From Pycnopodia helianthoides (lineage: Eukaryota > Echinodermata > Asteroidea > Forcipulatida > Asteriidae), in NCBI GenBank assembly GCA_032158295.1, contig CM063246.1, positions 20,536,135 through 20,600,134 on the forward strand: a DNA stretch of 64,000 bases. The letters are read 5' to 3'. Numbering within the stretch: the first letter of the stretch is position 1; each line of letters begins with the position of its first letter. Made by a program: the position numbers and the translations under genes. Below are positions 1 through 9,400 of this stretch, one piece after another. The notes under the pieces were generated by a model that worked only from the letters and a program-made list of their open reading frames with translations, ran no database searches and was not told the origin of the DNA.

Positions 1-58
1 CCGGCACTAAACTCACTAGCCTCTGGCCTGCGTGGTCCAGTGTAAATTTGGAGCCCTG
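1..58. repeat. hAT-like CAGGG MITE, terminal fragment
   Basis: The first 58 bases match one end of the element described at 13175-13578 (shared words such as actcactagcctctggcctgcg, versus aatcactggcctcgggcctgcg in the reverse complement of that copy) and finish with the family terminus GAGCCCTG. The rest of the element is outside the window. Confidence 0.6.
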
Positions 59-292
59 CTGGTCCACTCCAACAATCCGTTGGAATATTCAAAATGCTAC
101 CACGCATTATTCTTTCCTGTATGAATTATGTCGTAGTTCGGCACAATGGTGCAATACAGCAGAACATTCTGGGGGTTCCTTCGGGCGCATTCATTCACGC
201 TTAGAATGTGCTCGACTTTTAAGACACTCCCGAACCAGTGCCAGGCAGTAATAGCATGAGTTCGTCTTTTCTTCTCCTAAGTGAATTCTTAC

Positions 293-404
293 CGCTGAAC
301 CACATGACCAGTTGCATCTTCAAGGTGATCTTGTGCTCTCGGAATTTATTGCAGAGAAACGACAGCGGGAATATGTTGAGTGCTCTGCCTACCAGGATCA
401 GGAC
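293..404 (-). CDS. SLC9A8: NHE8 coding exon 11 (last inside window)
   Basis: Encodes VLILVGRALNIFPLSFLCNK and FREHKITLKMQLVMWFSG. Acceptor ATCAG|GTCC, donor AGCG|GTAAGA in phase 1, so the next exon should start by completing a Gly codon before L-R-G. No such exon is present in bases 1-292. Confidence 0.93.
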
Positions 405-3400
405 CTGATAACAAGGACAGAAGAAGGTACTATTATACCTCGCTATATCTTCGCAACGCCGAAAAGACACTCTTTAGTCGTTTTTTTTTTTTTAACAGTT
501 AATAATTTGTGTGTACTGCGTAGATGCATTCACCACATGATATCATATGTGCACAGCCACAATCATGGGTACACATTTTGTTGTTGTCCATGTTATGAAC
601 AACAGTTTGAAAACCAGTGATGTAACAGTTATTTCAATGTTGTCTGTAAATTAATTAACCAGCGCTGTGTGAATGAAGATGAGAAAGTACTTGAGTTTGT
701 CGAATACAAGATCTGCAAAGAGTTACTCAATATTGATGTGTTGTTCATTTGGTGTCTTTGTAACAAAAAGTGTACCCATGATTGTGGCTGTGCACATATT
801 GCAAATTGGCAAAGCTTATCTGTAATTCAAAACCACAGAGGATGATATTGACTGGTCAAACAGAAGAAGGATTAATGCTAGACGGGAGAAAACAAATTAC
901 TGAAAAAATTGGGGGGGGGGGGCTTTTGCATGTATGTCAACCAACCAAAACCGAAGTAATCCTGGTTTGGGGTTTGTTTTTTTTTGTGGGGGGGTGCAAA
1001 CAAAATCACATTTGCCACTTACTAATGTCCAGATGGTGAACGCTGGCTGAAAATTGTGATTAAACGTTGGGATAGCCAGACCTAGATACACAAACACGCA
1101 AGTCTCTGCAACAAAAGAAGACAAGATAATCAACTCATTTCAACTCCAGGGCAACAAAGATCTTCTGCCTCCAACTTCGTCAGAATCGACACATATTCAC
1201 TGTGTGCACCAGCACTCTTGTATAATGACTTTCACAATGCCTAACTAGGGTCAAATAATCTGGAGCAGGGATTACACAATTTTCCCCCGGAAAAAGGGGA
1301 TTTTGAGCATGAATTTCAGTACCATCTGTCCCTCTTTTTCGGGGAATACAAAGCAGAGCAAGGTAGGTGGCATGCCTGGTCACTCCCAGGATTTCCTGTA
1401 GGATTCAAACACATAGGACCTGATAAGCACCAAGTTATCACACAATGGTGTCAGGGGGCATCCAAAATAACGTCAAGAGTTCCTTTTAATTTGAAAAAGG
1501 ATTGTCCAGGCATTTCTCCGACAACATTTTTTCAAAAAATGGAAAGAACAGACAAAACATGGTGTCCTAATTTTGAAGAGGGTGTTCGAAGCAAAGATGA
1601 GATTTGCAGAAAGCAAAGATGAGATTTGCAGAATGTGAAAATTCCTGAAAATTGCTTGCAGGCCTGGGTTCTTCCTTACTCTTGACCCAGAACATCTCAG
1701 ATGACTCCATTCAGGAGGTTAACAGACTCTGTGCATCACCAGAAATAAAAATCTACAGCTTTGGACGCAATGTGGACGATTTCTTTTTCCTTTTGATGAC
1801 TGCTTTATTTCTTTCAAGAAAGTTTGAAGACTCAAGGAGACTCAAAAGTATCTTCAGAGCTAGAGCGTGTCAACTCACCTGCCAAGAATGCCAGGGTCCT
1901 GAACGTCTGCTGAACATTGATCTGAGTGATGGGTGAGAGGTTGTGATGAGTGTAGTGAGACATGACGATCCCGCAGAACAGTATTGACATGATACCTAAA
2001 AGAGCCACAGGATATACCCAGGGAGAATCAAACATGTACAGGTTTTAAAAAAAAGTGTGAGACGAGATGCTGAAAACTGTAGCGTGCCGTGGCCGAGCGG
2101 TCAAGCTCTGGTGTTTCCGATCAGCAGAGTGTGGGTTCGAGTCCCGGTCCTGTCACTTGTGTCCTTAAGGAAGACACTTCAAAAACCTGTCTGGAAACTA
2201 ATAATGATAAGCGCTTCGAGACACCTGTAGATATAGCGCAATATAAAACTAGTAATTATTATTACTATTAAAAGAGCTTAGTACATTATACATCAGGTCA
2301 GTGCAACAAAGGCCCAATTCCATAAAGCCTGTACGCAGACATATGTTGCTCACGGAGAGCTGCCATTAGCAGAATTTCTATTTCATAACCACTGCTAACC
2401 GTAAGCAAAGCAGAAGGCATGCTAGCTTGCCCATGGTTTCTGTAAGCAGATGAGTGACACAACACTGCAAATTCATTGTGCATACGCGCTGTCAAATCTT
2501 CTCGATCGTTTATGAAATACGCTTTTTATTACACATGTTTTCTAATTTAGTAAGCACAAAAGTTTACCTACCGGTAAACAGCTTTAAGAAATTAGGCCAA
2601 GGTCAGAAATCAATTCTGGAAAATGTGCAACTGGTTCCATGCAATAAGGTTGTATCTCATGCCATTGCTTTTAACCATCCATCCTGTAACTTTTGAATGA
2701 TACGACCTTGCTTGCAACAAGGTCATATCTCATGCCATTGCTTTTAACCATCCATCCTGTAACTTTTGAATGATACGACCTTGCTTGAAACAAGGTCATA
2801 TCTCATACCAATGCTTTTAGTCATCCATCCTGTAACTTTTGAATGATATGACCTTGCTTGCAACAAGGTCATATCTCATGCCATTGCTTTTAACCATCCA
2901 TCCTGTAACTTTTGAATGATACGACCTTGCTTGAAACAAGGTCATATCTCAAACCAATGCTTTTAGTCATCCATCCTGTAACTTTTGAATGATATGACCT
3001 TGCTTGGTACAAGGGGTCAATACCTTCTGTATGTGGCACTTACCGGAGAGTTTGAGCCCTTCCGACAGAACGTACGGCAGGTAAGAGAAGATCATTATGA
3101 TTCCAAACTCGAGGGACGGGGTCTTCCTCAGGTCGACATGCTTCAGGAGGTGCTTTAAGGTCAAGGTCAATGGTCAGAGGGCAAGGTTCAGAGGTCAAAC
3201 TCCATAGAGGTAGCCTCAAATCATGGATATCAATTGTCTTATTTCTGGCAATTGAATCATAAAATCTAAAACTCATAGAAGCAATTATCCTCTCTCTGAC
3301 CACAGCGGCCACAAGAATGAGTAGCACTCAATTATAAAGCAAGTATTTTGATCATTATCTTTGATTCTATTACAAAAGGATATGAGAGCACTGATCAGTC

Positions 3401-6400
3401 CAAGCAGTATGCCTACTGCAGCTGACGCAGTGAACATGAGACAGAACGAGCCCACAGCATACCCAAGGGCGTCCGTTGAGGAAACGTTAGCCATCGCTGG
3501 TGTATTCAACATGATCACAGTACTGTCATAGAAAGAACAAAAACCCAACATCATATAATGCTATTATGTGATAAACCATGCGCTCTTTATTAGGCAGTGT
3601 CTGATCAAGCCTTTTGCGAGTTTGATTAGAATAAAGTCTGGTACAATAACTTGCTTAGTCACAAATGTGGCCCCCCAAAAAAGGGACAGGCTACCACCAC
3701 TTTTTATCAGTGCATTCAGCTCAACGGGAGGCAAGTTTGAGCATTCCGAGATTCCAGCATACCATGGCAGATTATCGGCCGTGGCTTACGGCAGAGTTTC
3801 TGCGATTCGGGGCGAGTGCCTACTCATATTTTCTCACGCACCAAATCTCGGTGCTTATTGTGAGAATCTTTGTTGTCTTTCCTTTGTCGAGTCAAGGTTT
3901 CATTGTGGCATCGACATCTTCAAAGGAAAACAATTATTCAAGAAGCTCAAAGAAGTTCAGAAAAATAATACTACGCACGGGCACAGTATTTTTTGTTCGG
4001 AAGGAATGAAACAACCGGCCCAATGAAAGTGGTAATAGTTGCTCATGTGCCTTGAATGTCAAACTTGGCTGAAACTACCACTACATAAATTGTCTTCAAT
4101 CCTCCTTCTATATGATTCACTGTGGTTTTGAGTGATAGATACACAATGCCAGCCTGCAATATAACACCATGCAGTGATCTACACAATTAGCCACCATACA
4201 CAACCCGAGCAGCTGAATGGTTTCACATGGTAGGCCAACTCACTGGAAAATGTTGTCAACAGTAGGAGGGCCAATAAAATGGGAATAAAAGAGCAGGCGG
4301 CAAGGCCTTAAAATGGCCGTTTCAAACCAACAGCGTTGGGCCATGCGATGAAGGACCTTGGCTTGGTCCTCTATCGCACGGCCACGACCCTGCAAGCTTT
4401 TTAAAAGGCCGTTTAAACCCGAGTCATCACTCTTTTATTACCATTCATAAATACCTTTCCGTTAAAAACATCCAAAAACCTATAAATGTTATGAACAAAT
4501 CTGAAAGTTTAGCCTCAGCTCGCCTTGACTGACTCCGCATTGAATTACTATCCATGTTGCGCGCCGAGTAGGTCCTCGCCGATTTCAAACTTGCTCGCTT
4601 AAGTTTGAAACTCTCGCACGCAAGTTTCAAACTTGCGCGCCCCAAATATGCGACCAACCTACTTAAAAGTGAGCTGTGAAATTTATGCTCTCCGCAAAAA
4701 TTATCTGATAGCGCCCTCTTTTCGCTCAATTTCCTCAGGCCATGTTTAAACACTCCTCACCGCGTTTCTATCGCACGTTTCAATATTGCCACATGGATAA
4801 ACTGTCCCAGGTATTTATGAACGTAATATCAAAGCAACTACAAAGATCAACCTTTACATGTAATTGTAAGTTTAGTACGTTTTTTCTATAACATCTTGCA
4901 TTTTACAAATTTATAGCTGTTTATTTTTATGCTGAGTGGTACTTTTCAGAATTTTTTTAACTTCTGTGGTGTGTTGTAATTTTGAATTACTGGGCTGGTC
5001 CATTTTTATGGTTTAACATTTTAAATCATCTTGTAATGCTTTTTGTTTTATTCCTCTTCTTGTTTTGGTGCTGTCTTAATTTGTACAGCGCCTTGGAGTC
5101 CAGTCATGGATGTAAGGCCCTTTATAAGCATAATTTATTATTATTATTATTATTATTATAACTCACTCAGACATCACAATGGATACAGCGTCATTCAGGA
5201 TACTCTCGCCAAACACCAGCATGTTGAGGAGCGGATGAACGTCGATGGCCGAGAAGATCGCTAGGGTCGCCACGGGATCCACGGCCGAGATGAGTGACCC
5301 AAAGGCAAAACTCTCCACCAGGTCTAGCTTGTAGGCTACCTCAGCCTGGATGGGCAGAAAATCATCTATTACTGAAGTTTTTATTGTTTTCACGAATTGT
5401 GCAGCACACCTCTCTACGTTCAATGAGCATGTGCAATTTCATACTGAGAGTGATATTTCAGTTACGATCCGATTTTATTGATTACCTGTCCGAGAAGAAA
5501 GAGTCCCCCTCCAACCACACTAGCTGAGATGACTGTTCCAAAGACGGCAAACACCATGATAGAGCCGATGTTCTGGAAGAAGTTACCCTGGGGGGGAGAA
5601 AGCAAACCCAAAGTTTGTTGTTTAAAGGAACATTACAGAATTGGTAAGAACAAAACTTATAAATTATACTTTTGATCACAGGTTTACATAAAATTTACAC
5701 GGTCTAATGATGATGATAGTAGAAAACATCCCTTGAAATATTTCTGTCTGAAATGCCATATTTGATGAGAAATGAATAAACAAATTTTCCAATTGGAGTT
5801 TATCGCTCAGTGAGCGTTTTATTCATTTGTTGAATCTATATGATTTCATGCAAATGTGCAATCGGTTTTTCACTATTTTCTCGTTACCCAGATGGCCGAT
5901 CGATCTCAAACTTCTACAGGTTTGGCGGTTTATGTGTATGGTGGATTACATAAAGTGATTACACTGCCATCAACTGTTTTGTTAGCAAAAACCAATTCTG
6001 TAATGTTCCTTTAACCAATTAATGCTGGAAGGCGTGCAGAGCAAACTTGGTGCAGAGGCCATTCTTCCTATAAGCGGTCAACTTTAGAACTCGTCAGCGC
6101 GTTGGCAGTTTGGGACCTTCAAACAGCCGACAGAAAAAAACATTCACAGGCCTTACAAAAATATTCTCACAGAAAAAACACAGCAGAGAAATATGACCTT
6201 CCTGCTTTATCCGCATGCAAAACACAAACAAGCTTGACAAAAATAAACAACCGGGTCACCTCCAAAAAACCACAGTTTGTACATGATCAGACAGTAGGAG
6301 GGTTAACTGCGTACTGTGCCTATGCAATCACCACATGATATCGTACTGCAGGATAGCCTAGTTTTATTCATCCTCAAAAACCACAGTGGATATTCAGTGG

Positions 6401-9400
6401 TCATACAGTAGGAGGGTTGACTGTGTACTGTGTAGATGCACCCACCACATAATATCATAATGCAGGCTGGTATACTTTATCAATCATACAAAAACCACAA
6501 TGGGTGATACTTAACCCTCTTGCTGTCTGACCATTCGATACCATTCAAGTGGTTTTGAATGAGAGATAAACTATGCCAGCCTGAAAAATGATACCATGAG
6601 GGAATGCATGTACACGGTACACAGTTAGTTCCGTGCACAGTTGTGCCACCGTACACAACCTTGGCAGTCGAATGGTTTCAAATGGTTGGTCAACTCACTG
6701 GAAAATGTTGCCAAGAGTCACTGACAGTAGGAGGGTTAAGGGTAAAAACAGTAGGAGGGTTAATGCTCTTACCTTATGCAAAGAGTAGCCCGATTCGAAA
6801 ATGATAGGTGGTAGGAGGATAAGAAAGAACATTGTAGGGTCCATCATCTCATAGTCCTGTTGGAATAAGAAACAAGTCTTGACATTTAAGAGGGCCTTGC
6901 ATTATTGATCATGTTGGCAAGTCATTGGGTCACACGCACAGTGCATCTGTTGCATGTCCAAAGTGTTTTCACTATTTCCCACCCCAAAGCTGGCATAAGT
7001 TTGTGTGTAGTTTGACCAAAAATCCCTTTTCATTGTTTCAAAATCATTTCTCACAACAGAAACTTGTAGTTCTGAGAAGACCTTGGTCTTTAAACAAATA
7101 TCAAGTCCAGTTATTAAACTCTTCTCGCATCAATCATCACTTTGCTTTGTTGGAACACTGAACCCAGGCACTGTATTTTCAGTCATTACAGGTTGGCGTA
7201 GTGATTTCTTTTCTGCCTTTCACCTCGGTGGACCCCGGTTCAAATCCGGTATCGAACCGGTACCTTGTGGATTGTGTTTCAGTCCATACCTGGGTTTCCC
7301 CAGTTGGGTTTTTCCTCCCACATCTAAAAACCTCTATTTCTTCATTATTTTCTATTCACTAAGGGACCTTACATTGCATGGCAATTTTGAGGATTCCTTT
7401 GCTTCATCACAAAAATAACAAAAGATTGAAGAATAATACTAATGACTAGTTAATATATTTTGCATTTTACATTATCGTATCAATGCGCTTTACATTAGTG
7501 CCCTGGTCATCGGGCCAACATTCCTGCAATCTTTGACAACTCCCTGGGGAGCATACAGCCCTGGGCTGCTTTGGCGATTCAAAGGCTATTTTTTCATACA
7601 CAATATCAACCTCTACCCACGCTGGTACCTAATTATACCCCTGGGTGAAGAGTAGCAATTATGGTAAGGCATCTTGCTCAAGGACACAAGTTTCATGACC
7701 GGGATTCCGACCCATTCCCCGATAACTCAACCCACCAGAGCTTGAATTCGATGAGCTAAATCGCTCGGCCACTGACATGAATCCTGCAAAAAACAAGGGC
7801 TGCTCACCGTGAGGTTGTACTCGGCGATCTTTGCATTCCTGGTGAGTAGAGACACCAGTCCGATGAGTACACCGAGACCAACGACGGCTACGCTCTCCGG
7901 GAGGTAATGAAACTTGAACTTAATCAGCAGATGAACAAGAATGATTGACAGAGCTGTCATGAGAGAATAATTTTAGAAAGCACAACAAAATTGTTATATA
8001 AACTTTGCTTGATTGCAACAAAGGATGCTGTTTAAGTCTTAGTTCAATGTAGCAACATGAAAACATGGAAGGAGAAACAAGGAAACAACAAAAGCTCAGC
8101 TATACAGATGTATTCGCCAGGAGAATTGGGGTGCTAACAACTGATCTTCCTAACTTAACCCTCCTACTGTCAGTGACTCTTGGCAACATTTTCCAGTGAG
8201 TTGACCAACCATTCGAAACCACTCGACTGCCAAGGTTGTGTACGGTGGCACAACTGTGCACAGAGCTAACTGTGTACTGTGTACATGCATTCCCTCATGG
8301 TATCATATTGCAAGCTGGCATAGTTTATCTATCATTCAAAACCACAGTGAATGGTATTGAACGGTCAGACAGCAAGAGGGTTAATGAGGGATAGACAAGA
8401 ATGGGAAAATCTCAACATGATTCCGACCTCAGTCGACTAGGGAGAGATAGAGAGAGCAACATGAAGTTCCGTAGTGATCCAGTGCAAAGTTTGTAACTTT
8501 CTTGACTACAGAAAAACAGATATTTAACATTCCTATCACTTGTCTACCGTGAAATTCACACCACAACTTGCTTTTTTTCCACAAAGTGGGAGGGTAATCT
8601 AAATATAAAATAGCACTCCATCAGGAAGTTTGTTAGAAAATCCAATTAAATCCGATATTTGATTGGAGAATTGTTGGTCACGCGGCATTCATTACTCAAC
8701 TCCAGACCATTACATGACCTACGTCACAAACCATGCATTTCGGTACAATTCATGCAGTGCATTTTGAGGCCCATCCTTTTTCACTACTGACCCCCCTTGC
8801 ACATTGCGGAACGCACTCTTTGCAAAATGCGCGTCCACGAGTAAATTCCCTTGTGTACGTTTTGACTCTCAAAATGGCGGACAGGATAGGTGCATGTAAG
8901 TAAATGCCACTTTGTGCAAGGAGTGAACAGCACGCTAGACCACAGGTTTATACCCAGCGGTACGAAGCGCCCTCGTAGTGAATGCCTGAATACAACTTTG
9001 AACTTTGTGTGCATAGTTTCTGTCCTCTAAATGACTAGAAGATGTACTTGAATGATATAGTAAACAAATAATGAATGTTTTGCATTAATTGAGACGGTGG
9101 AGAGAATATTTCCATTCTTTGAAATGTTGAATGTGGCATTCAACTTGGCTTCAACCTCATTGAATGGAACATTCCATCTTTCAAATCTGAAAAGTATTCT
9201 CACAAAAGATAATAGAGCGACAAAGGCGCGAGATGGGAACTCGAGCTCCATCTATTGTTGGAACATGAAATACGCATGGGGGCCTAGTTTCAGCGAGCAA
9301 ATGTTGTTGATAGCAATGGTCATTGTCTGCACTGATCTGTTGTTGCATCAAAAGAGTTGCTTGTTGAAATGGCGTCCGCCGTCCAGTGAACATTTCACAT

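Noticed and set aside
911..921. G and C homopolymer runs (also at 9829, 13905, 47239, 51151, 51505) as G-quadruplex signals
   Set aside because: They are single long runs and not four spaced G tracts; lengths may also be affected by sequencing error.
2084..2160. Possible tRNA-Ser or tRNA-Leu gene
   Set aside because: Head resembles a tRNA but runs directly into a repeated SINE body with an ATT tail, and the same head occurs elsewhere.
3368..3371. GT at TTTT|GTAATA as the NHE8 exon 7 donor
   Set aside because: Gives phase 1, adds residues absent from the family and has no compatible AG acceptor; the AT-AC pair fits exactly.
3568..4026. 152-codon plus-strand ORF
   Set aside because: Lies inside an NHE8 intron on the opposite strand, no recognisable domain, overlapped by another frame of similar length.
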